Shown here in pieces: positions 7,461 to 14,221 of a DNA stretch of 14,221 nucleotides; position 1 is the stretch's first letter, and the number at the start of each line of letters is the position of its first letter. Made by a program: the position numbers and the translations under genes. Source of the stretch: JAVXAG01 sp036660615 (GTDB taxonomy: Bacteria; Bacillota; Clostridia; Peptostreptococcales; Anaerovoracaceae); NCBI GenBank assembly GCA_036660615.1, contig JAVXAG010000043.1, forward strand, positions 1-14,221, read 5' to 3'. The notes beneath the pieces are model-generated. The model did not search any database, was not told the origin of the DNA, and was given only the letters and a program-made list of their open reading frames with translations.

Positions 7461-8311
7461 CTATCCCCCTTAATTAAAAATAGTATAATATCCTCGATTG
7501 TTGCTTTTTCTATTGAAAATGCATTTGACATTTTATTTTTATTGACCAAGCACTCCACTCCGTATGGTGAAGTTTTCTTACCTACAACTGCTTCTGTAGG
7601 TATGCTGATAAAGTCCTCTTTTGTGCAATGACATACTCCATATTGTTCCATAAGGTTATCTTTTTCCTCGCAGAATAGCAGTTTGCCCTTGTGCAAAAAT
7701 ACTATATAGTCGCACAGTTTTTCTAGGTCGCTGATGATATGTGACGATATTAATATGGAATGTTCTGGATTTCTAGTAAACTCATAGAAAATATCCAATA
7801 TCTCATCTCTAATTATTGGATCCAGCCCACTGGTAGCCTCATCTAGTATCAAAAGTTTTGCCTTGTGTGACATGGCTACGGCGATGGCTAGTTTCATTTT
7901 CATCCCTCGTGAAAAGTCCTTGAATGCCTTGTCTTTAGGCAATGCAAATCTATCTATATAGTCAAAATATGTTTTTTCTTCCCAGCGCTTATACGTGTTT
8001 TGCATCATTTTATTGACTATGTTAGCTGTAATAATCTCTGGAAAATATGCTTCATCTAGGACAACGCCTATATCCTCTTTTTTATCTCTAAAATTCGGCT
8101 CTGTATTATCGCACCCCAAAACCATAATTTCTCCTGCATCTCTTTTTATGGAATTCATAATAAGTTGAATTGTAGTGCTTTTGCCTGCACCATTTTCTCC
8201 AATTAGTCCCATAATGCATCCTGCTGGCAATGTAATGTTTATATTATCTAATGTAAAATCTTCATATTTTTTTGTTAAGTTTTTTATTTCCAGTGCGTTT
8301 TGCCCTTCCAT
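7454..8311 (-). CDS. ABC transporter ATP-binding protein (YtrB/CcmA-like)
   Basis: Cytoplasmic ATPase subunit of 285 residues. All core motifs are present: Walker A GENGAGKST at 38-46, signature FSRGMKMKL at 133-141 (a known variant of SGGQ in this branch), Walker B LLILDEAT at 153-160 with Glu158, the D-loop SGLDP and switch His191 in SSHII. Residues after about 220 form a regulatory tail. The ATG is preceded by AAGGAGGAA inside the last codons of the GntR gene, so expression is coupled to the repressor. It overlaps the permease gene at its end. Together these form a one-ATPase, one-permease exporter. Ytr-type systems in Bacillus respond to cell-wall antibiotics; whether this one does is inference. 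Confidence 0.93.
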   Translation of the reverse strand: MEGQNALEIKNLTKKYEDFTLDNINITLPAGCIMGLIGENGAGKSTTIQLIMNSIKRDAGEIMVLGCDNTEPNFRDKKEDIGVVLDEAYFPEIITANIVNKMMQNTYKRWEEKTYFDYIDRFALPKDKAFKDFSRGMKMKLAIAVAMSHKAKLLILDEATSGLDPIIRDEILDIFYEFTRNPEHSILISSHIISDLEKLCDYIVFLHKGKLLFCEEKDNLMEQYGVCHCTKEDFISIPTEAVVGKKTSPYGVECLVNKNKMSNAFSIEKATIEDIILFLIKGDRW

Positions 8312-8317
8312 CTGTAT

Positions 8318-8692
8318 TTATTCCTCCTTTGAAAGTATTGAAAACATTTGAATCAAATCTTCGTTTGTCATATTACACGTTGCGGCAAGCCCAGCTATCT
8401 TCTGCATATAGTCTTCGATTTGTTTAAGATTTTCTTCTCTTATAAGTTCTACATTTCTCATTGCAATAAAGCAGCCTTTGCCCGCTATTGTATATATGAA
8501 CCCCTCTTGTTCAAGTTCATCATAGGCCCTCTTGGTAGTAATTACACTAATTCTTAGGTCCTTGGCCAAAGACCTTATTGATGGAAGTGGATCCCCCTCC
8601 TGTAATTTACCTGATATTATTTGATTTTTTATTTGCAAATATATCTGATCGTAAATTGGTTGATTGCTAGAATTACTAATATTTATATCCAA
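8318..8692 (-). CDS. GntR family transcriptional regulator, YtrA subfamily
   Basis: Repressor of 124 residues: a GntR winged helix-turn-helix (about 8-76, with QIYLQIKNQIISGKLQEGDPLPSIRSLA and the AYDELEQEGFIYTIAGKGCFIA ending) and a short helical tail of about 45 residues for dimerisation. The short tail defines the YtrA subfamily, which typically represses its own ABC-transporter operon. The start is TTG with AAGGAGG seven bases upstream, and no better start fits. It is the first gene of the unit, and a perfect 20-base palindrome lies just upstream across the -10 box, a convincing operator. The effector that relieves repression cannot be predicted. Confidence 0.93.
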   Translation of the reverse strand: MDINISNSSNQPIYDQIYLQIKNQIISGKLQEGDPLPSIRSLAKDLRISVITTKRAYDELEQEGFIYTIAGKGCFIAMRNVELIREENLKQIEDYMQKIAGLAATCNMTNEDLIQMFSILSKEE

Positions 8693-8710
8693 AATAATGC
8701 CTCCTTAGTT

Positions 8711-8730
8711 ATACTGTATATATACAGTAT
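8711..8730. promoter_or_regulatory. Perfect 20-base palindrome, candidate GntR operator
   Basis: ATACTGTATA followed by its exact reverse complement TATACAGTAT. It covers five of the six bases of the -10 box and the likely transcription start, so a dimer bound here would block RNA polymerase. Another ATACAG half-site follows at 8731-8736. YtrA-subfamily proteins are known to bind palindromes in their own promoters; binding by this protein is inferred. Confidence 0.75.
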
Positions 8731-8753
8731 ATACAGATAGAACAGTTTGTCAA
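8726..8753 (-). promoter_or_regulatory. Promoter of the GntR-ABC-VOC operon
   Basis: On the minus strand, a consensus -35 box TTGACA (8748-8753) is separated by 16 bases from TATACT (8726-8731). This is a strong sigma-70/SigA-type promoter whose -10 is embedded in the palindromic operator, so it should be active whenever the repressor is released. Confidence 0.75.
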
Positions 8754-8800
8754 TACTTTTTTTATTTTTTTGAGAAATCATATACTGCTTTTGAATATAT

Positions 8801-8836
8801 AAAAATAGTGACCAAGCAAATATAGTCACTATTTTT
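8801..8836 (-). terminator. Bidirectional hairpin terminator after the GNAT gene
   Basis: AAAAATAGTGAC (8801-8812) and GTCACTATTTTT (8825-8836) form a perfect 12-base-pair stem with a 12-base loop, flanked by A-rich and T-rich tracts. It lies 42 bases after the GNAT stop and insulates the MFS-peptidase-GNAT unit from the GntR promoter. The remaining spacer, 8754-8800 and 8837-8878, shows nothing else. Confidence 0.85.
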
Positions 8837-8878
8837 GTTTTTTGTTATAAACCCCACTAAAAATTGGTTGCCCTAAGG

Positions 8879-9382
8879 TTATTGTGTCAATAGTTCGAGA
8901 GTCATATCGTACCATACTGCTCCGCCATGAACTGATTGCGAAAGTCCCTGATAAGCAAATCCAAATTTTGCATAATAGTGGATTAGTTGTTCTTTGCATG
9001 TTAATGTCATTCGTTCCATGCCCTTGGTTTTCATATCATCAATTGCAAAATTTAGGATTGTTTCTGCAACAGCTTGGTGTCTGTACTGCAAGTCTGTAAT
9101 TACGCTAAATACTGCACTTGTTTTGCCAAAGGGAATAGGCTCAGGTTCATATAGTTCGTCGACAATTTTCTTTTTGTCAGTAGGTCTGCATATTACTGCG
9201 CCAACTATTTTACCTTGGCATTCTCCTACAAATATGTATTCAGGGAAATTCTCAAGCCGATATTTTAGGGACGGCTTGGAGGCCGCCTCAAGTGGTGGAA
9301 AAGCTTCCCTTTCGATTTCTGCAAGTCGATCTAGATCGCCAATTGTAGCATTCCTAACTCTTATGTTTTCATTTGCATTCAT
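8879..9382 (-). CDS. GNAT acetyltransferase, AANAT (arylalkylamine)-like
   Basis: Cytoplasmic N-acetyltransferase of 167 residues. Seen: an RNATIGDLDRLAEIEREAFPPLEAAS opening (the FPxxEAAS block at 29-35), NFPEYIFVGE, the TCKEQLIHYYAKFGF block at 128-142 and HGGAVWYDM at 152-160. These are the hallmarks of bacterial proteins related to serotonin/arylalkylamine N-acetyltransferase. Tyr136 or Tyr137 fits the catalytic tyrosine position. In the acetyl-CoA pyrophosphate loop the usual R-x-x-G-x-A reads RHQAVA (101-106), so the conserved Gly is Ala104, which could lower cofactor affinity. Its ribosome binding site (AGGAAAGAGG) lies in the last codons of the peptidase gene five bases upstream, so the two are coupled. 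Likely substrates are amines or polyamines; this is not provable here. Confidence 0.87.
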   Translation of the reverse strand: MNANENIRVRNATIGDLDRLAEIEREAFPPLEAASKPSLKYRLENFPEYIFVGECQGKIVGAVICRPTDKKKIVDELYEPEPIPFGKTSAVFSVITDLQYRHQAVAETILNFAIDDMKTKGMERMTLTCKEQLIHYYAKFGFAYQGLSQSVHGGAVWYDMTLELLTQ

Positions 9383-9387
9383 TTTAA

Positions 9388-12300
9388 TTACCTCTTTCCT
9401 GTTATTTTAACAAGTTTAGTGGCGTATTTTTGTGCGTCAGCGGCGCTTGTTGCCGTAATTGTTATAGTTCCAGATTTTTTTGCCTTGAACAGTGTCACCC
9501 CTTTACCAGATTTAGATTGAGTTGTAACAATGTCAATACTGTCCAAATCTCCAGCGTATGACCAGATTATTTCATTTGTCCCAAGATTTTTACCAAGCAC
9601 TTGTCCCATGGCCTTATATGGTGTGGACTTGTTGCGGCTGCTTAGCTTAACCGTATCGTTGCATTTTGTGATTGCCACAGATATAGGATAACTATATGCT
9701 TGGTTGCCACTCATAAGAAGCGTACTTTCAAGACTAGCAAGCGCTCCGAATGTCCAGCATGAACCAATTGCGCCTTGATTTTTGACTGGCGTGACCGCCC
9801 CTATTTTTCTAAGGTCAAAAGATTCAGGAAGCTTCTTAAAAGAAGTTTGCTTATCTGTTTTTTTAAATTGTACTAGCGGCACTCGACTTCCATTTCCTTT
9901 CGCCATAGCATTCTTTATTGCTTCTTTTGATTTATAGGAAAAATGGTAATTGCCCACTTCCATTCCACTAGTTTCTTCTGGGGCAAATACTTTTGTAGTA
10001 GTTCCTTGATCCTTGACACCTCGTGCGACGGTGCCCATAGGCAATGTCTTGTCAACGGCAAATGCTTTTATACAGAAATTGCCGCAGTTTTCCTGGCTGA
10101 AATCCTCCCAACTTTGTCCGTCATCGCTAAAATAACTTTGACCAGACTTTGCAGTAGCTCTATCGCTATACTCTTTTATCGGGTATTCAACGCCAACTTC
10201 ACCAACTTTTTTATCCGGTGCTTTCACCCTCATAATTATTTCAAAGTCAGTATTGGCAGGTAAATTCAAATCGCTTATTTTTACTGTATAGTATCCACAG
10301 TTATTTTTCTTAGTAGTAGCCACATGTTTTTCTTTATCATCACCTATCTTTACATAAAAATCATAAGTTTGATTAGGTGAAACAGCATAGAAAGATATGG
10401 CTTTTAGTAACTGCTCTTTTTCAGCATGGAAAACGTTTTTGCTATAACAAATTTCATTATGAGAAGAAACAATATCGGTAAGTCCATTGATATCGTATTC
10501 GTAAATCATATTGTAGTTATCCGCAGTTTCATCTGCCAGATACACTGTTGGCACACCCATTCCCACACCAAAACTTTCATATGAAATATAGAAATACCCT
10601 TTGTCTCCAAATTTTGTTCCCCAACTATTTTTTACTATAAATGCCCCGTCATTTTTAGGCATAAGTCCTTGCCCAGTTTTAAATTTTTCTTTTGGAACAT
10701 TATCGTCATAGCCAACTACACAAACATCATGGTTGCTTATTGCTTCTTTCCAAGGTAGATAAAAATAGCTTTGGTTTTTTTCATAATTGTAGTAGTCGTC
10801 GTTTGTACAATAATCTATCTGCACTGCACCGTAAGTAATCAATGCCGATTTAATATAATTCACACCTTCACTCGTTCTTTTTTCTATTGGATTCAAGCAT
10901 ATGGCATTTTGGAGATGGAAACGAGCTGGTGGTGTTTTGTATAGCATCTTGCTTTCATCTGGCACGCCATCATCGTCAGTTTTTGCCACATATGGATCGT
11001 CTTTCTCTAAAACAGGCCCTCTCCAACTTGACAAATATGCCATGGCGAGTTCATAGCTACCTCCATCATTCATGTTGGACGTCGAGTCCATTTTATACGG
11101 AGATTTGCTGTGCAAAGACGACGTAAGCATATTCATTTCCGAAAAGTCATAACCGCCACTAGTTCTGGCCTTTGACACCCAGAGTTGATATTCTCCACCT
11201 TTTCCTAGGACTTTGATATAGTATTTCCCTTTTTTAACTTTTGTAGAAAATCCATAGTCTTTTGTAGCTTTATTTTTTTGTATTACTTTACCATTTTCAT
11301 CAATAAGCTGAATTATGTAGTCGCCAAATATATCTGACTGATAATCAAATCTTACGGAAATACGTCCTCCTTGGGAATAAAAAGAATAAATATCAACATC
11401 TTTTCCAGAAGTAATATTCGCATTTATTTTAAAAGGTAAACTTAGGGCAGTGGCTTTTTTATATGTATCGTTACTCTCAAATATATCTTTTTTCTCAACT
11501 TTATAACTAAAGACACATTGCCTTCCCGTAATATGACCATCCTTTACGGTTACTGCCGTAATATCGGCATTTTCCTTGATAAGAATTGGCTTTTCATACA
11601 AGGTTCCTATAATTTTGCCATTTTCTTCAACTGGGCATACTCCATTAACAGTATAGTACATCTCTAAATTATCTTTGTTTGACAAAGTTACAGAAATGTC
11701 TTTTTTGAAAACTTTTCCCTGTTCTTGGTTTGAGTTTACATCTGCTGTAAACTTTTTCGGTACATATAATTCAGTCACTTCGCTTTTTTTAATAGAATAA
11801 TCATTTGAAAATGTCTGAGCATAAATGGTCTCTCCACCATTTAGTTCTATTTCCTCACCAGAGTATATTTTGTATGTATCGTTGATGTCTTCGTCTACTA
11901 TATAATGAATTCTAGCATTTAAAGATTTTGTAGCAATAGTATATTTGCCATTTGACAGCTCAATAAAATAAGGTCTGTTGGACACCTTTTTGCTTATCTT
12001 TGCAGCACTTATTGCACTTCTTAAGTTTGTTCCAGGTACCACACAATCAAATGCATATTGTTTCCCCAATTGGTTTTCCCAAATTTGGCTACCGGAGTTT
12101 GCTGTAGCACTTAATCCTGTGGGAGGTGCCATTTTATCATTTAGTCTTATTTTTATATTATCATATTCTTCACTACTTTTTGTAAATAAGGTAGGCAACG
12201 GTTGGTCGTCGTATCGTTCGCCCTCTAATTTCAAAGTGTCAACTGGCGCTAATGTCATATTTACTAATGCAACATCATCAACTAGCATATACCTTTCTTT

Positions 12301-12888
12301 CATTGGATATTTTTGATCAAAAACTCCAGCAAGCTGAATTTTTATTTTTTTCCCCTTGTATTTTGACAAATCAATAAAGTATTGCTCCCAACCTTTTTCT
12401 TCGCCATATCTTGTCATATTACACTGCAATTTTTCATATTCCAAAGCCTCATTAACAACTACCTGTATCCAGTCATTGGCTAATGAATCTGTTTTTTGAT
12501 GATACATCCAGAAACTTATAGCTGGGTTCCCTTCTCTTGGGATTGATATCCAACCGTCATTATCAAGCATCAGTGCCTCACCGTTCCACTGTTCTTCGTT
12601 TCTTTCTTTAGAAAAAGGACATACTACATATTTTTTGCTTCCCTCAGTGGCTTTTCTATCTCCATCTCTATATGAACCAATCTTCCATGGAATTTCCCCA
12701 TAACCTAATTCAACTCCAAGTTTTTTGCCTTCAAAATTATATTCTTTTATTACTGTGTATAGTTTATCCGTTGTCTGCGTAGCTTTCTGCCCCTGACTCT
12801 TTCCAACAGATGTTACCGTTGCTGTAAAAATCATTGTAAAAATAATCGTTATGATTATGAATACTTTCCCTATTCTTTTCTTTCCCAT
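9388..12888 (-). CDS. Secreted multidomain C1 (papain-like) cysteine peptidase with circularly permuted catalytic domain
   Basis: Secreted protein of 1166 residues. Order: signal peptide (about 1-27); jelly-roll-like region (48-212); two chitobiase C-terminal-like repeats, the first degenerate (about 325-376 and 379-464); PPC domain (469-573); the His/Asn half of a C1 peptidase (579-787) with His720 in NHDVCVVGYDD and Asn754 in VKNSWG; a lectin-like domain (about 795-945); a propeptide-like stretch (950-1019); the Cys half (1020-1060) with oxyanion Gln1038 and Cys1044 in NQGAIGSCWTF; a C-terminal Ig-like domain (1062-1166). Normal C1 peptidases run Gln-Cys-His-Asn; here His-Asn precedes Gln-Cys. 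All four catalytic residues are intact, so folding as a permuted enzyme is plausible. No sortase motif or C-terminal anchor is seen. GGGG precedes the ATG. It lies 18 bases after the MFS gene and 5 before the GNAT gene. The family call is firm; activity is inferred. Confidence 0.9.
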   Translation of the reverse strand: MGKKRIGKVFIIITIIFTMIFTATVTSVGKSQGQKATQTTDKLYTVIKEYNFEGKKLGVELGYGEIPWKIGSYRDGDRKATEGSKKYVVCPFSKERNEEQWNGEALMLDNDGWISIPREGNPAISFWMYHQKTDSLANDWIQVVVNEALEYEKLQCNMTRYGEEKGWEQYFIDLSKYKGKKIKIQLAGVFDQKYPMKERYMLVDDVALVNMTLAPVDTLKLEGERYDDQPLPTLFTKSSEEYDNIKIRLNDKMAPPTGLSATANSGSQIWENQLGKQYAFDCVVPGTNLRSAISAAKISKKVSNRPYFIELSNGKYTIATKSLNARIHYIVDEDINDTYKIYSGEEIELNGGETIYAQTFSNDYSIKKSEVTELYVPKKFTADVNSNQEQGKVFKKDISVTLSNKDNLEMYYTVNGVCPVEENGKIIGTLYEKPILIKENADITAVTVKDGHITGRQCVFSYKVEKKDIFESNDTYKKATALSLPFKINANITSGKDVDIYSFYSQGGRISVRFDYQSDIFGDYIIQLIDENGKVIQKNKATKDYGFSTKVKKGKYYIKVLGKGGEYQLWVSKARTSGGYDFSEMNMLTSSLHSKSPYKMDSTSNMNDGGSYELAMAYLSSWRGPVLEKDDPYVAKTDDDGVPDESKMLYKTPPARFHLQNAICLNPIEKRTSEGVNYIKSALITYGAVQIDYCTNDDYYNYEKNQSYFYLPWKEAISNHDVCVVGYDDNVPKEKFKTGQGLMPKNDGAFIVKNSWGTKFGDKGYFYISYESFGVGMGVPTVYLADETADNYNMIYEYDINGLTDIVSSHNEICYSKNVFHAEKEQLLKAISFYAVSPNQTYDFYVKIGDDKEKHVATTKKNNCGYYTVKISDLNLPANTDFEIIMRVKAPDKKVGEVGVEYPIKEYSDRATAKSGQSYFSDDGQSWEDFSQENCGNFCIKAFAVDKTLPMGTVARGVKDQGTTTKVFAPEETSGMEVGNYHFSYKSKEAIKNAMAKGNGSRVPLVQFKKTDKQTSFKKLPESFDLRKIGAVTPVKNQGAIGSCWTFGALASLESTLLMSGNQAYSYPISVAITKCNDTVKLSSRNKSTPYKAMGQVLGKNLGTNEIIWSYAGDLDSIDIVTTQSKSGKGVTLFKAKKSGTITITATSAADAQKYATKLVKITGKR
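9706..9711 (-). repeat. AGTGGC, downstream junction of the permuted block
   Basis: In-frame Ser1060-Gly1061 codons directly after the Cys helix (LESTLLMSG) and before the Ig-like domain. The same hexamer in the same frame marks the other edge of the block, 1449 bases (483 codons) away. Confidence 0.6.
9712..11160 (-). other. Permuted C1 peptidase plus lectin module (candidate in-frame insertion)
   Basis: Residues 577-1059 of the peptidase gene, a block of exactly 483 codons. It holds the His/Asn half, lectin-like domain, propeptide-like stretch and Cys half, in that order. It is bounded by AGTGGC on each side. Closing the block on itself recreates the papain order, ...LESTLLMSG-GYDFSEMNML..., which matches papain's Cys helix, TGN turn and SEQELLDC segment. 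Removing the block leaves PPC-TSG-NQAY-Ig, an ordinary secreted architecture. The insertion or circle-integration history is inference. Confidence 0.6.
11155..11160 (-). repeat. AGTGGC, upstream junction of the permuted block
   Basis: In-frame Ser577-Gly578 codons after the end of the PPC domain (GEYQLWVSKART) and before YDFSEMNML, which in ordinary C1 peptidases directly follows the Cys helix. Same hexamer and frame as at 9706-9711. Confidence 0.6.
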
Positions 12889-12906
12889 ATTTTTTCCCCT
12901 TTAATT

Positions 12907-14124
12907 TTATTTCATTTTCACTTTGTCTATTGCCCCTACTATTACTACTGCTCCTATTGCTGTAACTAATGTTGATACTAACAATAGCATCTTCGCACCA
13001 CTTGCGTCAAGTATTATCCCTCCAATAAAACTTGCAAACACTGTTGATACTGTTATCATTATTATGAATAAGGCTTGTCCCTTTACTGCCTCACCTTTTT
13101 CCATGGCTTCGTCTATAAAATGGACCATCGCTGGCAAAAATAATGCAAAGGAAAACAGCTGCATCCCTTGTGCAATGAAAAGTGTTATCACTGATTTTGC
13201 CAAAAAGCACAATCCGATTTTTGCTACAAATCCGACTGAGGCTACCTTTAACAAAAACTTGCAGCTAAATTTTCTTCTGATATTATCAAACAATACCATA
13301 GTTGGTATCTCAAGAGCGGCCATTACGGAAAAAATTCTCCCCATATCGCCACTGTCTCCGCCCACATTTGACACTATTTGCATCATAAAATTATTTAATA
13401 TTGCATTACTAAAAAACAGTCCTACTATTCCAAGGCTGACGACTATAAACACTTTATTTTTCTTGACGAAATCAATCAATGTGATTATTTCTTCTGTTGT
13501 TTCTATGGTTTCCTCTTTGTTTTTATTTATTTTGCAGGAGCCATCACTAGCCAAGGCACATGCTTTTTTATAATGTTTGTTTGTGAGCCATAAGCTAATT
13601 AACAACATAGCCAAAACTATTTCCCCAGAAATAGGAATGGCAATAACTCCAAAATTTTCTACAATTGTCCCAAGAAATGCGCACAAAACCGAATATGCCA
13701 ACGAGCCAAGGCTTCTTGCCACTCCAAAATTAATGTGTATGCCACTTTCTTCCAGTTTGAAATTCAGTGTATTAATCAGTGGTTGAACTACGGTTAACCA
13801 ACCAACTAATAATACAAAAACTACTGACAATGCAATGGATTTTTGCTCAAAGAAAAACATCACCGCAGTCAAAACAATGAGTAAAACTCCGATTAACTGT
13901 GTAATGCCAATTAGTGAAATTTTCTGTGCTCTATCAGCAAAATCTGCAATCAATGGTTGCAAAATTACGGCTACTATATTGCCAACAGCCAGTATCAAAC
14001 CAATGCTGGAATTAGAGTAATCTTTTGCTAATAAGAATACTGAAGCGAAGCTGCAAATAACTCCGTAGTACATCCAATATGCACCATGAATTGTTGCGTA
14101 TTCAACATTTAATATTTTTCTCAT
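12907..14124 (-). CDS. Major facilitator superfamily transporter (MFS_1-like)
   Basis: Membrane transporter of 405 residues with about twelve hydrophobic helices split by a charged cytoplasmic loop (about 184-227, rich in Lys and Glu). The loop between helices 2 and 3 reads ADFADRAQK (60-68), a recognisable form of the MFS motif A. The MRKILNVEYATIHGAYWMYYG opening resembles the LacY/HcaT-like (MFS_1_like) branch, which carries sugars, nucleosides or aromatic acids by proton symport; the substrate is not readable. The ATG has GAAAGG upstream. It is the first gene of its unit, with a promoter about 50 bases upstream, and the peptidase start follows its stop by only 18 bases. Uptake of products released by the secreted peptidase is a possible link, but this MFS branch is not a known peptide transporter. 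Confidence 0.88.
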   Translation of the reverse strand: MRKILNVEYATIHGAYWMYYGVICSFASVFLLAKDYSNSSIGLILAVGNIVAVILQPLIADFADRAQKISLIGITQLIGVLLIVLTAVMFFFEQKSIALSVVFVLLVGWLTVVQPLINTLNFKLEESGIHINFGVARSLGSLAYSVLCAFLGTIVENFGVIAIPISGEIVLAMLLISLWLTNKHYKKACALASDGSCKINKNKEETIETTEEIITLIDFVKKNKVFIVVSLGIVGLFFSNAILNNFMMQIVSNVGGDSGDMGRIFSVMAALEIPTMVLFDNIRRKFSCKFLLKVASVGFVAKIGLCFLAKSVITLFIAQGMQLFSFALFLPAMVHFIDEAMEKGEAVKGQALFIIMITVSTVFASFIGGIILDASGAKMLLLVSTLVTAIGAVVIVGAIDKVKMK

Positions 14125-14171
14125 CTATAGGCCTTTCTTTTGTAGGCTCTTTTCAAGTCTTTACTGTTACG

Positions 14172-14180
14172 ATTATATCA
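14172..14180 (-). promoter_or_regulatory. Extended -10 promoter of the MFS-peptidase-GNAT unit
   Basis: TGATATAAT on the minus strand is a consensus TATAAT with the TG extension one base upstream. At 17-base spacing the -35 position is TGTCAA, a poor match that lies in the loop and stem of the neighbouring terminator. The extended -10 probably compensates. Confidence 0.6.
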
Positions 14181-14209
14181 AAAAACTCTGCCTATTGACA
14201 GAGTTTTTT
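14180..14209 (-). terminator. Bidirectional hairpin terminator at the right edge
   Basis: AAAAAACTCTG (14180-14190) and CAGAGTTTTTT (14199-14209) form an 11-base-pair stem with an 8-base loop and a T-run on each strand. On the minus strand it would end a gene lying beyond the window. It abuts the MFS promoter. Confidence 0.75.
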
Positions 14210-14221
14210 ATTATCTAATAG

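Noticed and set aside
8754..8878. Small gene or regulatory RNA between the GntR and GNAT genes
   Set aside because: Only the terminator hairpin is visible; there is no open frame with a ribosome binding site and no recognisable RNA fold.
8994..9410. Plus-strand open frame of 138 codons opposite the GNAT gene
   Set aside because: It is the mirror of a well-supported GNAT gene with clear motifs, has no recognisable domain, and runs against the direction of every other gene.
9706..11160. Permuted block as a transposon or intein
   Set aside because: No transposase, terminal inverted repeats, splicing motifs or endonuclease are present. The block encodes only peptidase and lectin-like sequence.
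9388..12888. Permuted peptidase as two genes, a frameshifted pseudogene or a simple assembly error
   Set aside because: The frame is open across both junctions, all catalytic residues are kept, and both ends have normal signals. The only repeat at the junctions is six bases, too short to mislead assembly. A chimera cannot be fully excluded without reads.
12923..13573. Long open frame of 216 codons on the plus strand, opposite the MFS gene
   Set aside because: Composition is that of the reverse complement of a membrane protein (Ser, Thr, Ile, Pro rich), no ribosome binding site is seen, and the MFS gene on the other strand is clearly real.

Overview
The window looks like chromosomal DNA from a low-GC Gram-positive anaerobe of the Clostridia, most likely a Lachnospiraceae or Eubacterium relative. 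This is inferred from the AT-rich composition, strong AGGAGG-type ribosome binding sites, TTG and GTG starts, a DUF4358 lipoprotein, the paired MBOAT and DHHW acylation genes, and a papain-family protease with a lectin-like domain. All twelve genes lie on the minus strand, so transcription runs from high to low coordinates. No RNA gene, CRISPR array, insertion sequence or phage gene was seen, and no stretch over 300 bases lacks a gene.

There are three transcription units. (1) About 14180 to 8801: a major facilitator transporter, a very large secreted C1 (papain-like) cysteine peptidase and an AANAT-like GNAT acetyltransferase, separated by 18 and 5 bases and closed by a strong hairpin terminator. 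(2) About 8753 to 6460: a YtrA-type GntR repressor, an ABC ATPase, an ABC-2 permease and a glyoxalase-fold (VOC) protein. The genes overlap or nearly touch. A 20-base perfect palindrome overlaps the -10 box. (3) About 6426 to the left edge: an OmpR-type response regulator, its histidine kinase, a DUF4358 lipoprotein, a membrane-anchored transglutaminase-like protein, an MBOAT O-acyltransferase and a DHHW/AlgX-like protein, with gaps of at most 32 bases. This unit looks like a signal-controlled module that modifies a cell-surface polymer. Its promoter carries a tandem TTCTTAA repeat, a likely site for the response regulator.

The most unusual item is the 1166-residue peptidase. It has the complete papain catalytic set (Gln1038, Cys1044, His720, Asn754) but in circularly permuted order: the His/Asn half and the lectin-like domain come first, and the propeptide-like region with the Cys helix follows. 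The permuted block of 483 codons is bounded by the same in-frame hexamer, AGTGGC, at both edges. Removing the block would leave a PPC domain joined directly to a C-terminal Ig-like domain. This looks like in-frame insertion of a circularised or tandemly duplicated peptidase module into a secreted modular protein. I know of no natural permuted C1 peptidase of this kind, but I could not search for one.
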